DNA of 64,000 nucleotides from positions 43,436,969 through 43,500,968 of the forward strand of contig NC_133538.1 in the NCBI RefSeq assembly GCF_048544455.1, written 5' to 3'. A program made the translations under genes and the position numbers. The stretch is from Silene latifolia. Lineage: Eukaryota; Streptophyta; Magnoliopsida; Caryophyllales; Caryophyllaceae. Of the stretch, positions 11,056 to 22,155 are shown in pieces; position 1 is the stretch's first letter; each line of letters opens with the position of its first letter. The notes beneath the pieces are model-generated. The model saw only the letters and a program-made list of their open reading frames with translations, ran no database searches and was not told where the DNA came from.

Positions 11056-12890
11056 ATGAATCCCTTGGGTGCCATCAATCGTCAACCAGGAAATCAAGAA
11101 GCTGATCAACCTTCATCTGCCATGACTTCTGCCGAAACCAATAACATGGTCCTTCGACTCCTAACTACCGTGGAAAACTTGAGGACTCGTCTCTCCCAAG
11201 TTGAGGACAAAATGATAACTGAGAATTTTCCCTCTTCTGATATTGAGCAAAGGGTTAAGTTCCTTGAAAGCCGACTATTTTCCAACGACAAAACCAACCC
11301 TAGTTGGAGGGCTACCAAAACCACTGAAGCCAATTCCTTAGGTGCTTCACCAACCAAAACCAGACGACCTCATAGGTCCTTCCCTGATCTGGGTATGCCT
11401 TATGCCACAACCTTGGAAAGGTTAATCTCCAAATGAAAACTTAAGCCGATTGGTCCAACTCCAGACCCTCTACCAAACAAGTGAGGACGTAGATGGGACG
11501 GAAAACTGTTTTGTCAATATCACCAAGGCCGCGGACACGATACTGAAATGTGTCTCCCCCTAAAGGGTGCCATCCTTAATATGATCGAAAAGGGCGAGTT
11601 ACCATTACCTCCCTCAACAAACCACAAAAATAACCCTCCGGAAAATGCTATTGGACGCAGTCAGGAATCTTCCCTAGACTGCTCTCATCTCGTTTCTCCT
11701 GACGATGAGAAAATTCATGCAGTTGACGAAGATGGCCTACAAAGCGCTATAATGATGCTCTCTGTCTCCATCAACAACATATTCTCAAAACTGCAAGTGG
11801 CTATCGATGATTTGAACACTCGGGTGGCTAATTTGGAGAAGAGGTTTGGTAGTACTGAAAATGAACCTAACCATCAAGAAGAAAACCAACCCTTGGTTCA
11901 CCAACCAACAGCTGTTGAAAATGAGGAGTCATCTGATGGTTCCCACATCCACGAACCTACCAACAAAGAAATCACCTCACCAAAATCCCATTCAAAATAT
12001 CAAGCAACATCCCAAAAACTTCCCATTGACAATGACCAAATCCTGCTTTCGCCCAGGACTGACAAAAACAAAAACAAAAAACAAAACTCACAAAAACATC
12101 CCAAAAAACACCAATGTTGGAATCATGGGAAAACATCAAAGGGTATTCACAGATCTGGGAATAACATATGGCACCGCTCTGGGATACTTACTTTAGAAGG
12201 ATTTTTGCAACCGATTGGACCAACTCCGGATCCATGTGAGGCTAAGAAATCCCGTTTCTAGAACCCTAATGCATATTGCCAATACCATCAAGGCAAGGGC
12301 TATGACACCGAATCCTGTTCAAACTCAAGAATGCCATTCAAGATATGATTGAGGCTGGCAAAATCATAATTGCACCTCTTAGTCAAGACAATCCTCCTGG
12401 ATGTCTCAAGTCAAACGGCAAGGTTGAGCATTCTCAAAGGACATTCACCAACCTCAACACAACCTATGCCGCAGCTCTTCAAAAGCTTGTGACTAAAGGG
12501 AAAATACAACAAATAGGGCCCACTCCGGAACCGTCTGAACAGAGGAAAACCCGTTTCTGGGACGGCAGTGCCTATTGCCAATATCATCAAGGAAAATGTC
12601 ATGATACTGAAACATGCTTCAAACTGAAACATGCTATTCAAAATATGATCGACAACCATGAAATGATGGCTTTATCCCTATGCCAACCAAGTGATGAAGA
12701 CAACCCTCAAGAACATCTCTTTCTACGATGAGATGAGAGCCTTATAGACTATTATCCTCGTATTGTTCCCAACAACGAGAGTGAAGTGCTCAAGTGGGTC
12801 AACGCTCAAGACCGAACATTCAAGCCGCTAGATGCTACGAAAGAGACCTTCGAGGAGGAAAATGATGATTAGGAGTTCGTATATACGATT
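11056..12890 (+). pseudogene. Element H gag relic with three serial copies of a Cys/His module
   Basis: The ATG at 11056 opens MNPLGAINRQPG and a coiled-coil-like stretch (LLTTVENLRTRLSQVEDK). Three C-terminal modules follow, each with a leader (FPDLGMPYATTLERL; FTDLGITYGTALGYL; FTNLNTTYAAALQKL), then IGPTP, then a knuckle of form C-x2-H-x4-H-x4-C. The knuckles are CQYHQGRGHDTEMC (about 11513-11554), CQYHQGKGYDTESC (about 12277-12318, second His changed to Tyr) and CQYHQGKCHDTETC (about 12575-12616). The layout matches the C-terminal region of Ogre/Tat gag, which as I recall has one such motif. Stops (11434, about 11481, 12259) and two frame changes break it. It ends in an acidic Ser/Glu tail. 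12891-13337 holds nothing I can name. Confidence 0.75.
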
Positions 12891-13337
12891 AAGTCTGAGT
12901 CCGAGTCCGAGTCTGAGTCTTAGGCTTTCTCATATCTATCCTAGTGCCTGTCCTTTTATTCCTAAGTGACAAACTGGGGGCTGTCCCCATGAGTCACATG
13001 TATCCATCGAGTCTGTGCTAACATCTTATTTATCTAAATAACAGCACAATTTTCAACTATCATATATTCTCCACTTTACCATTTCCCGTTGACAACGAGA
13101 ACTGATTTGAGAATTGATTTAAAACAAATAATATGTTCCAATTCAATGTGAGTACACTCGAGTGATGTTCCGTATCGAGTAAGCAGAGGACTTGAAACTC
13201 CGTGTCCATTCTCTTTACCTATTCTATGTCTGGCAATAGAAACCTTTCATTAGCACCTTATTTAGAACGAGCTTTTTTCAATGGGATTCTACGACGAACC
13301 CAGATAACAAACGAAAACATCTCCTTGTTCATGATTA

Positions 13338-13631
13338 ATGACTGAAGGCAAGCCCATTCCCCACAAAAACATCCCATCACCAAATATCAACCTCTTACCA
13401 ACGGGTACATCCCCGTCTGCACCTCCACCTTCCTCGAACGAAGGACGGCAAAAAAACAAATACATCCAAAGCAAATCCAAATCGAAAGGCCAAAATCAAA
13501 GGCCCAAGACAAAAGTCTTTCACCCAAGGCCAAAATCAAAGGCCCAAGCCAAAAGTCATTCACCCAATGCCAAAGGAAATCCAAGCCAAAACAAAGGCAA
13601 AAACCAAAGCCAAAGCAAAAGCCAAGGCTAA
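13338..13631 (+). other. Lys/Gln/Ser-rich low-complexity open frame in H
   Basis: A 97-codon frame with MTEGKPIPHKN at its start turns into QSKSKSKGQ and KAQAKSHSPNAK strings from repeats of a CCAAAGCCAAA type. It lies just after gag and may be the remnant of a basic gag tail, but composition alone could explain it. No domain is visible. Confidence 0.35.
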
Positions 13632-13649
13632 AGCCAAAACAAAAACAAA

Positions 13650-14195
13650 ATAGTTAAATTCAAATTCGCTATTTCCACAAATTCCAAACGATGAAATGCA
13701 AAACCGTCACTTTTCAAAAATGAAATAACGGAATTCAAGATTCGTTATTTTCCCACAATTTCAAATGATAGATTTAAAAACTGTCCTTTTCAAAAAATGA
13801 AATAACGGATTTCAAAATTCGTTATTTCCCACAATTTCAAATGACGGATTTAAAAACCGTACTTTTCAAACAAAAACGAAATAGCGAAATTCAAATTCGT
13901 TATTTTGTCACAATGCCACACGACGGAATTAGAACCGTCCTTTTCAAACAAAGATGAAATAGCGAAATTCAAATTCATTATTTTCCCACAATTTCAAATG
14001 ACGGATTTAAAAACCGTCCTTTTCAAACAAATAACGAAAGAGCGAAATTCAAATTCGTTATTTTCTCTCAATTCCAAACGACGGATTTTAAAACCGTCCT
14101 TTTTCAAACAAAAAAACAAAATAGCGAAATTCAAATTCGTTATTTTCCCACAATTTCAATTGACGGATTTAAAAACCGTCACCTTTCAAACTTCG
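13650..14195 (+). repeat. Seven units of about 80 bp, each with two inverted repeats
   Basis: Each unit has an imperfect palindrome (AAATAGCGAA with TTCGTTATTT) and a hairpin of GACGG and CCGTC around about nine A/T bases. Copies 4 to 7 keep GACGG/CCGTC exactly. Copy 2 reads GATAG with CTGTC, where one pair changed G-C to A-T and another became a T-G wobble, so pairing is kept. Units begin near 13651, 13721, 13798, 13877, 13954, 14035 and 14117. Confidence 0.82.
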
Positions 14196-14205
14196 GACCA
14201 ACGAG

Positions 14206-14420
14206 TCTAACACCAAAATACAAAGTCCAGGACCAACAAGTCCAAAGCCCAGGACCCATGAGTCCAATATATAAAGTCCAGGACCAACAAGTCCAAAGCC
14301 CAGGACTCATGAGTCCAACATATAAAGTCCAGGATCAACAAGTCCAAAGCCCATGACCAACGAGTCCAATACACCAAATTCCGGACCAACAGGTCCAAAA
14401 CACCAAACACCAAAAACCTC
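14206..14420 (+). repeat. Short tandem array of GGAC/GTCC hairpin units in H
   Basis: Units of 20-22 bases, paired into roughly 60-base supra-units, carry GGAC and GTCC arms around six-base loops (CAACAA, CCATGA, CAACAG). One copy extends to GGACT with AGTCC. Trp/Leu-rich frames on the - strand here are artefacts. Confidence 0.75.
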
Positions 14421-14439
14421 AACCAAAACCGCTTCACCC

Positions 14440-14600
14440 CTAAGTCCTTCTAAAGACTACTACAGGGAAACCTATCTAGGATCCTGGGGATTCCCCTCAA
14501 GATCATAATCAACACTACTTCACCCCTAAGTCCTTCTAGAGACTGTTATAGGGAGAACTATCCAGGCTTCTGAGGATTCCCTTCAAGCTCGTAATATCAC
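14440..14600 (+). repeat. Two copies of an 80-bp unit in H
   Basis: TTCACCCCTAAGTCCTTCTA occurs near 14435 and 14519, each followed by a similar block ending in GGATTCCC. 14601-14990 is unique sequence with nothing recognisable. Confidence 0.65.
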
Positions 14601-15014
14601 ACCTTAACCTTTAAGGTCTAGACATGGGAATCTGATCCCATATTAATTACCAGCCATTTCTTGCTCAGGCCACATCAAGCCTGAGACCCCATTCCGCACC
14701 ACATTACAAGTCGTAACCCATCGGCCTAAACACCACAAAATACAAACTCCAAATTTTTATTTGTCAAACAAACCTTTTATTACCAAGCTCCACATTCCAT
14801 AATGTCGAAGCCTTTTTCACCCTGACCCAGATACGGAGTCCTCAAATGCTTTGCTACCGAGAACGGGACATACCCAATCTACCCTTAGGGTCCACTTTTT
14901 AGTGTGCTCACATGATAAGGAACATTTTCACAAATTACACCTCTTCGATTCATGATCGAGATGAATTCTCTCAAATCAATTTTTTGAGTCACCAAACGGC
15001 ATTTACCGTCGTGA

Positions 15015-15365
15015 CCTTCACACTTTAAGGTCCTAACAACTCGCTTAGGCACACACATTCAGAACTACGATCTGGTTTGATTTCACTTCACGTGAATACG
15101 TAGGCAGTCCTTCAAGGACACAACCATACACCTCAAAATCACTTTAAGGTCCTAACAACTGGCTTAGGCACACACCCTGAACTACGATCTGGTTTGATTT
15201 CACATCACGTGAATACGTAGGCAGTCTTATTATAAGGGCACAACCACATCCCCACACACATTCAATTTTCAAACCTTCAATTTGCAACCCATTTCACACA
15301 CAGCTCAGAACTACGATTTGGTTTGATTTCCCAAACACGCGAATACGTAGGCAGTCCCCCAACAA
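15015..15365 (+). repeat. Three copies of a block ending GAATACGTAGGCAGTC
   Basis: The block runs through GAACTACGATCTGGTTTGATT to GTGAATACGTAGGCAGTC and appears near 15060-15112, 15177-15226 and 15307-15357. The first copy includes the palindrome TTCACGTGAA. From memory this block is common in Ogre-like elements of many plants. 15371-16350 has only unsupported open frames. Confidence 0.75.
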
Positions 15366-16354
15366 GGACGCACCCGCATACCCATTTCAATCTCAACAAT
15401 CAACATCAATCCTCAAAACCAGCCCACCCAGCTGCATAAAATTAATCTCATACCTCTTTACTGGGGGCTTCTTCCTTAAGACGTCGCCCATTCCTTGTTT
15501 TGTCAAATTCCCACCTTCTCACTCTAGAGGCTTCTCTTTCAAGACGCCACCCATCCTTTACGCTCATAGCCTAGTGCTCGGTTCGGACAATGACAAGGTC
15601 TTGGTTCCACTATCCGAATCATCATACCTTAATAAAGGATCTCAAACAAGCAAATGGAGGCAAAGATGTCTAAAGAAGATAATCAATTCGTGTTCCCCAG
15701 ACGAGCGGACCTTCTACCTCAGGGATTTGATACGCGTTGTTGCAATTTCTTGGCTAAAGAGTTGCAGACAAATACGCAAAGTATGTCAAAGTCACCCCCA
15801 TGCCGTGTCGATACTAAGTATGTATCACGTTTACGACCGCCTGTTTGTCAGTTTAGCAGTATGCGTCCGTGTGAGTCAATGTCACAACGGTCACGTGTCT
15901 TCAATCTGTCAAATCATGGATCTACGAGCAACAAATTCCAACTCTTAACAGCTTTTAAGCTTCATAACATTCAAAACTCCTATCTCACCTCACACGAGAT
16001 AGTATATGCTAGTTGCTTATATGCTAATTGCTCACATGCTTATGTGCTTATGTGCCTATGTGCTTGCGTGCTACATGCTTGTCTATGCGACTGCGGATTT
16101 GTGTGATCACTAACCATGCAGGTAATCTTGAGAAGACAAACTCACTCCAACCGAGTACTAGGTTCTTCTCAACAAACGGCGACCCATCAAGTATAAGAGC
16201 TTTACCCCCGCTGATTACATGGCTTACGCTACCTCCCAGCGAGCAGCAACTCATATCCCCGGCGAGTCCTGAGAAGGTTCCAACTCCCCAACGAGTGCCG
16301 ATTTTTAAAGGGATGTCATGCATGCTATTTTCCTCAGTCGATCATTCGACCATA

Positions 16355-16750
16355 GATGGCTGGCGAGCCTTACAACGCATATGGCAGGCAAGCCTTTGTC
16401 CGCAAACAAGACACAACTCAAGGACGTATCCCGAAGATACCTTGGGTACGACTTCTTTTCATAAGCTGGCGAGCCTTTGTCCGCAAACAAGGTACAACTC
16501 AAGGACGTATCCCGAAGATGCCTCGGGTAGGACTCCTTATCACAGCTGGTGAGCCTTTGCACGCACACAAGATACGACTCAAGGACGTATCCCGAAGATG
16601 CCTCAGGTATTACTCCTTCATATGGCTGGCGAGCCTCAAAACGCACCGCCTTCAACACCGGCTGGCGAACCTTTGCGCGCAAAAGATTCAAGGACGTATC
16701 CCGAAGATGCCTCAGGTATGACTCCTTCTTATGGCTGGCAAGCCTTTATA
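16355..16750 (+). repeat. Four to five units of about 87 bp in the H 3' region
   Basis: Units share GGCTGGCGAGCCTTTG and CAAGGACGTATCCCGAAGAT. Within each, CCCGA can pair with the later TTGGG, TCGGG or TCAGG (one wobble, one exact and three mismatched versions). The open frames on both strands here are repeat artefacts. Confidence 0.78.
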
Positions 16751-16804
16751 CGTAGTCTAAGGGACTTTAAATGACCCGAATCGAAAGTCGACAGACTCTA
16801 AGAT

Positions 16805-16915
16805 GTTCCCGACGGCAGGTCCTTGACTAGAATCCCCGAGTCGCCTTGACGTCGCCCTTCCCGACGGCAGGTCCTTGGCTCAAACCCTTTTGAGTCGCCT
16901 CGATGTCGCAATGGT
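16805..16915 (+). repeat. Two copies of a 55-bp unit before the H 3' LTR
   Basis: TTCCCGACGGCAGGTCCTTG occurs near 16806 and 16858, each followed by a GAGTCGCCT block. The 3' LTR begins about 80 bases further on; only a weak purine tract (AAAGTGAGGG) precedes it. Confidence 0.65.
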
Positions 16916-16996
16916 CTTCAGGTTGTAATCTTCGATTGACCTGGAGGCCATACTTTGACTTTCGCCCTCTCCAAGCCTCAGTCAAAGTGAGGGCTC

Positions 16997-19916
16997 TGTA
17001 GATACCCAGTATCTGCACCTCCCAAAAACCACCCGATGATGATCGGACTATAACATGTTTTTGATATGCATGCGTGGATTGGCTATACATGAGACATTTT
17101 AATGCACTACTCGAATATAAATAATGATTTCAACAGTATTCTAACTTCATTTGCATTAAAATAACACTATTTAGAGTTAAAACCGTCTTCGGACCCAAAA
17201 CCGACTCAGAAACCCGTCAACTCGAGTCAACTTGAGCCGAACCGTGTCAAACCAAATCTCGAATGTCAAAAATAATGCCATGAATTCCTTTATGTCATTT
17301 CCATTAACATAACCCTAATTAGAGTCAAAACTGTCTTCGGACCCAAAACCGACTCAGAAACCTGCAACTCGAGTCAACCTGGGACAACCCGAGTCAAACC
17401 AAATCTCGAATGTCGAAAAAAATGCCATGAATGTCTTTATCATGTAATTTCCATTAAAATGACCTTAATAAGAGTTAAAATTGACACCGAGCCAAAACCC
17501 GACTCGAAATTCAAATCCCGACTCACATGGGTCAAACCCGAGTCAAGCACACAAATTACCTACCCCAAGTAACACCAAAATCATCTTATTAGATGCCCAT
17601 ATTGTTACACAACATCTTATATAAATACCGCAAACCAAACAATGGATGGAGAATTGGCCACGTCCAAATTGAAAGGGACAATACATCCCTTTCCATGACA
17701 AGGTAGCTCGCGCCTCTTTAGGCATGCCCTTGGCCAGCAAGCAAACCTAACCGATTTTCTAACATCCCCATTTCTCTATAAATACCCACCATCACACACC
17801 ACAATTCTCACGCGAGCGTCCGCCCCCTCCTCCTCCCTTAAACTTCTGGACTCGACTTCCTAAGTCACAAAATCGACACGTGTTTACGACCTATCGATCG
17901 TAAACCCAAGCCTTACACATTTTGTTTGGTACCGTCGCCGTGCATTAGACCAATCCATTTGACCAACTCAATTCATCAATCAACATGTTTTCATTAACAT
18001 ATTTTCAACATATTTTCAAAACTAAATCCTTTTTAAGGCACTCTTTTAAACTTCTTTGATCGCGAGTAGTCACAACGAGAAAACCGTCTCTAAAGTCGTC
18101 TACGTCACAAACATCAATACACGTAAGTTTGAGGGTATAAATATCTCATTTATTTCATGTCTTTACTGTTTTTTTGAGTTTATATGCATGAACAATGCAT
18201 AACACGATTCAAACATAGATTAGACGAGCCAAAACCGGATTTAGGCTTGAGACATGGGCTACTTACGTAGCAGGTAGGCTCGCGCCTCAATGCCCTCTCA
18301 GGTCTTAATCCAGCCGTGTTTGTTCTCGTCTTTCTTCTTTATTTCATTTCTTATTTGCAATCTGTTTTTACCATTTCAAATGTTTCAAATCATTTTTATG
18401 ACAAACTTTTTAGCCATAAATTATAATCACCCTTGGTTCCATATACCATGACGGTTTAATCCGTGATTCGGTGATATTAATTGGTTAATTACATTGTAAA
18501 GGAAATTCTTTTCTTTTATTTACCATTTTAATTCATTTTTATGTTAAACATATTTTGACCATTACAAAAATCATCCTTGGTTCTTTATACCATGACGATT
18601 TATTCCGTGACTCGATGATATTATTGGTTAATTACATTTTAATGGGTACTTTAACACCCTTTTCTTTTATTTACCATCTTTCTCATTTATTTACATTTGT
18701 AGATATATTAGTCATAATTCATAATCATCCTTGGTTCTTTATACCATGTCGGTTTAATCCGAGTACGGTGATAAATATCGACTAATTACAAATAAATGAA
18801 CTTAACATATTTAGTTCATATCAAACATTTTACATTTTTATTTGTAAACTATGCTTTTCAAACTTGCAAATCCGACAACGAATATTACTAAAATAATAGT
18901 AATTATTCCGAGTCATGCAAATCATACTTGCAAATCATTAATCATAAAAAACGGTTTTAAACAACCTTTTTAACAACCAGGGGACGCCCCTTGGGTCGTC
19001 GTCTGGCTCGCGCCCCAAGAGGCCGTCTGTTCTCATGTTTTAAAACATGGGCAAAGCCCTTTATCTCGCCAATAGGCTCGTGCCTTAACAGGGCTGCCTA
19101 GCACTATTCTGTCCTGTTTTAGCATTTGTCTAGGACGATCCCGATTATGGTTAATCCGAATACGTGACGGATCAGATTGACGATTTTGCATTTTATACTT
19201 TGTCATTTGACACCCTTTTACAAGTAATGGATCGTGTTAAGCACCATGACCCGAATTTGGTAAATGGATGTTTAATTTCCGTTCTCACATGCAAACCAAT
19301 CTAAATCCAACTTGACATCTTATACTTGATACTTGGAGTAAAACAAACCGACTTAGGAAATTCTCACATGTAGGTTAAACTTTTGGATGCGCATTCATGC
19401 ATTTAAACCGTTTTATCAACTCTTGCACTTAAATAACCACGATCGATCAGTAGAGGCCGCTAACGCGGGTGAGATTGGGCATCCGATTAAAGGGCTTCCC
19501 AATACGTACCCTCACCCCTTACTCAGAACCTTTGGATAGTGGATGGCCTTATCCAGGGCATACGAGAGTCATTTTAGGCATAGAATGCTAAAAGGGAGAC
19601 GAGTTCTTATCTTTAGTACCTATGTCAAACACCGTTTTTGACTTGATTGACCTAGGTATAAAGTGGATTCGAGCGGGTTCCAAGCATCCCACAAATGCTT
19701 GGTGGCGACACCGAACATCTCTAATCGTTTCGAGACCTTTGCCGAGACGAAACCGACCGATCTAAAGCGATCCGGTCGAAAGCGTTCTTCCGCCGCCGAG
19801 CGTGGCTTTCAAAAGACCGTTGTATGTCCAGAGATTGGCTTGGCGTGCAGGTGGCCCGTGACCGCAGATCGGTAGATGGCCCAAAGCCACATACCGGCCT
19901 GTGGCCCATGTCCACA
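16997..19916 (+). repeat. 3' LTR of element H (2920 bp)
   Basis: Direct repeat of 5177-8092 with scattered substitutions and a few short indels. TG and CA ends are intact, the TATA box is at 17777-17784 and the right TSD GTTGT is at 19917-19921. Confidence 0.95.
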
Positions 19917-19921
19917 GTTGT

Positions 19922-21302
19922 CGTTGAAGATTATGGAGAAGCTACCTGCTGGGGTAATCTCGGACTTAAAGGAGGTTTATGAGAGGGCGGGGCATGCTGA
20001 GAGGTTGGTTGACATGGCCAAGGATGCCAAGGAAAAGGGAAGTGAAAAAATAAAGGCTAAGAATGAAGGTGGTAACCAGTCAAGCTTCAAGCGTGATAAC
20101 TTGAGCTGGCAAATAGTAATCCGACCCAATAACACGACACGAACCCGACACGAAGTTAGCGGGTTGGGGTTCAGACGTTGTGACCCATTTAAGTAATTGG
20201 GTTGACACGGACACGACATGAACCTTAAATGGGTCGGGTTAGGGTTGATCTCTTTTAACACGAACCCGATACGAATAACCCATTTATTTAAAAGTTTGAT
20301 AATATATTGGGTTGAATCAATAATCCAACCAAACAACTTAAAAATAAGTATTTTCATGCATCATTTTTTGGATACTAGGGCTATAAAGCTTAGTGTATTT
20401 TTTTAGTTTATTGGGTTAAACGGGTTAGATGGGTTAAAAATGACCTGCTAAAAGATAAATGGGTTAAACAGGTCGGGTTGGTTACATAAAAAGTAAATGG
20501 GTTGGGTTAGGGTTGAGACAAATGACCCATTTATGTAATTGGTCCGGGTTAGGGGTTGGGTAGCAGTGACCCATTTAAAGTTGACACGAACACGAACACG
20601 ACACAACCCGATCTGTTTGTCAGGTCTAGTGATAACCACAACCAGGCTAGAGCTTATTTTGGTGGGTCTGGCTTTAGTGGAGGATTTCGCTTCGGGGGAA
20701 GAGGTGGTAGGAGTGCTAGTGACAACTCTACTTTATACTGTTTCAACTATGGCGGGACAGGCCACAAGCGATTTGATTATAAGAGTGTTGGGGGAAGAGG
20801 CTTCCAGCGATCATATCAGGGAAACTCTTCGCAGGCTCCGAGTCAGAGTATGGCGAGTAACAGGCCAGCTGAGTCATGGAACAGTCAATGTGGTCAGAAC
20901 AACAATAATGGCGCTTATAACCGCAACATTAGTGGATCTTATCAGCGCCAAAACAACAATGCGAACCAAAATTTGGGGGACAAGCCTACTACATCAGCAA
21001 GTATGGTGCAAGGAGGGGGTCCAAAGAAAAGTGGTAAACTGTTTATAATGGGTAAACAGGCGGTAGAGGATGATGCGCAAGTCGTCACTGATACTTTTCT
21101 TGTTAACCATAAACTAACTTTTGTTTTGTTTGATTCAGGGGGAACCCATTCGTTTGTGTCTAGAGGTCATGCTTTAACAATGGGTTTGGGGGAGTTTGAG
21201 TTGGTAAAGGATAATGTGTTTATACCATCGGCGGAGTCGGTGTCATGTCATAAGTTGTACAAAAGGGTATCTATGGTGATTGGGCAAGTACTTACCGGTT
21301 AA
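19922..21302 (+). pseudogene. Element G gag C-terminus, zinc knuckle and protease, split by a MITE
   Basis: After H, gag resumes as LKIMEKLPAGVISDLKEVYERAGHAERLVDMAK. With 20101-20628 removed, the frame joins FKRDN to NHNQARAYF. The nucleocapsid knuckle reads CFNYGGTGHKRFDY: of C-x2-C-x4-H-x4-C, the second and last Cys are Tyr, each one G-to-A change, so zinc binding should be lost. The protease follows with FDSGGTHSFVS (active-site DSG kept). The frame then ends in TAA at about 21300. Confidence 0.82.
20101..20628 (+). mobile_element. hAT-type MITE (528 bp)
   Basis: An 8-bp direct repeat GTGATAAC flanks it at 20093-20100 and 20629-20636. The left end TTGAGCTGGCAAATAG matches the reverse complement of the right end (TAGACCTGACAAACAG) at 12 of 16 positions. 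The interior is rich in short repeats of ACACGACACGAACCCG and GACCCATTTA types in both orientations and codes for nothing. An 8-bp TSD with short imperfect TIRs and no transposase fits a hAT-derived MITE. It interrupts G gag cleanly. Confidence 0.88.
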
Positions 21303-22155
21303 TTTACTCAAGTTTTCTTTAGATGGGTTTGAGGTCATTGTCGGGATGGACTGGTTGGGTAAGTATGAGGCTAAGATAGATTGCCATTAGAAAAAGGTGA
21401 CTTTGAAGGGTCCTAAGGGAATTAAAGTGTCATATCGGGGGTTTGTGGTAAAACCCAAGGTTAAGATGATTGCAGCTATGACTTTAAAGTCATATTTGAG
21501 GAAGGGATGTCCTATGATCCTTTGCCATGTGAGGGATACTCGCAAGAAAGAGCCATCATCAGCAGAGCTACCGGTTGTGGGTGAGTTCAATGATGTCTTT
21601 CCGGAGGAGAGACCAGGGTTACCTCTTGAGAGGGACATTGACTTCAGTTTAGAGCTTAAACCAGAGACGAGACTTATATCAAAGGCTCCGTACCATATGG
21701 GACCAAAGGAGTTGGAAGAGTTAAAGATACAGTTGAACGAGTTGTTAGATAAGGGATACATTCGACCTAGTGTATCGCCTTGGGGTGCGCCAGTTTTGTT
21801 CGTGAAAAAGAAGGACGACAGTATGAGGTTGTGCATCGACTACAGAGAGCTAAACCATGTTACCGTGAAGAACAAGTATCCTTTATCGAGGATTGATGAT
21901 CTTTTTGACAAGTTGAATGGAGCTTAGGTATTTTCAAAGATTGATCTAAGATCGGGTTACCACCAGTTGAGGATTGCGGATGAAGATATTCCTAAAACAG
22001 CTTTTCGGTCGCGGTATGGTCATTATGAGTATGTGGCGATGCCTTTTGGGTTGACAAATGCGCCAGCAGTGTTTATGGATCTTATGAACCGGGTCTTCAG
22101 TCTATTGTTGGATAGATTCGTGGTGGCCTTCATTAACGATATTCTAGTCTATTCC
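21303..22155 (+). pseudogene. Element G reverse transcriptase, N-terminal two thirds
   Basis: After the protease end (VGMDWLGKYEAKIDCH, then an in-frame TAG), the RT reads [50 protein letters not shown] and [13 protein letters not shown], with a TAG at about 21925, then [16 protein letters not shown]. The catalytic box is FINDILVYS where FIDDILVYS is usual, so one catalytic Asp is Asn (one G-to-A change). The gene is cut at 22155, two codons after this box, by element F. Confidence 0.85.

Larger units (their letters stand above)
5177..19916 (+). mobile_element. Element H: giant non-autonomous Ogre/Tat-like LTR retrotransposon without pol
   Basis: Two direct LTRs of about 2.92 kb (5177-8092 and 16997-19916) flank 8.9 kb of internal sequence. 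They begin TGTAGATACC, end TCCACA and are bounded by a perfect 5-bp TSD. The primer-binding site follows the 5' LTR at once. The interior has a degenerate gag with repeated Cys/His modules like those of Ogre/Tat gag, but no protease, RT, RNase H or integrase in any frame. Most of it is tandem repeat families. Sampled LTR stretches differ by roughly 4-6 percent by eye, so the insertion is not recent. It must have been mobilised by proteins of another element. Confidence 0.92.
4855..22155 (+). mobile_element. Element G: Tekay-like chromovirus (Ty3/gypsy), fragmentary, split by H and a MITE, truncated by F
   Basis: Gag, zinc knuckle, protease and RT follow one another on + once the insertions at 5177-19916 and 20101-20628 are removed. 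The RT block ([40 protein letters not shown]) resembles the Tekay/Del branch of plant chromoviruses; the branch assignment is from memory of the family. The 5' part lies left of the LTR at 2816-4854, probably outside the window. The 3' part, including RNase H and integrase, is cut off by element F and not seen again. G is the oldest dated layer because every other insertion from 5 to 24 kb sits in it. Confidence 0.8.

Noticed and set aside
16028..16721. Long overlapping open frames on + and -
   Set aside because: They cross the 87-bp tandem repeat of H, show repeated peptide blocks and no known domain.
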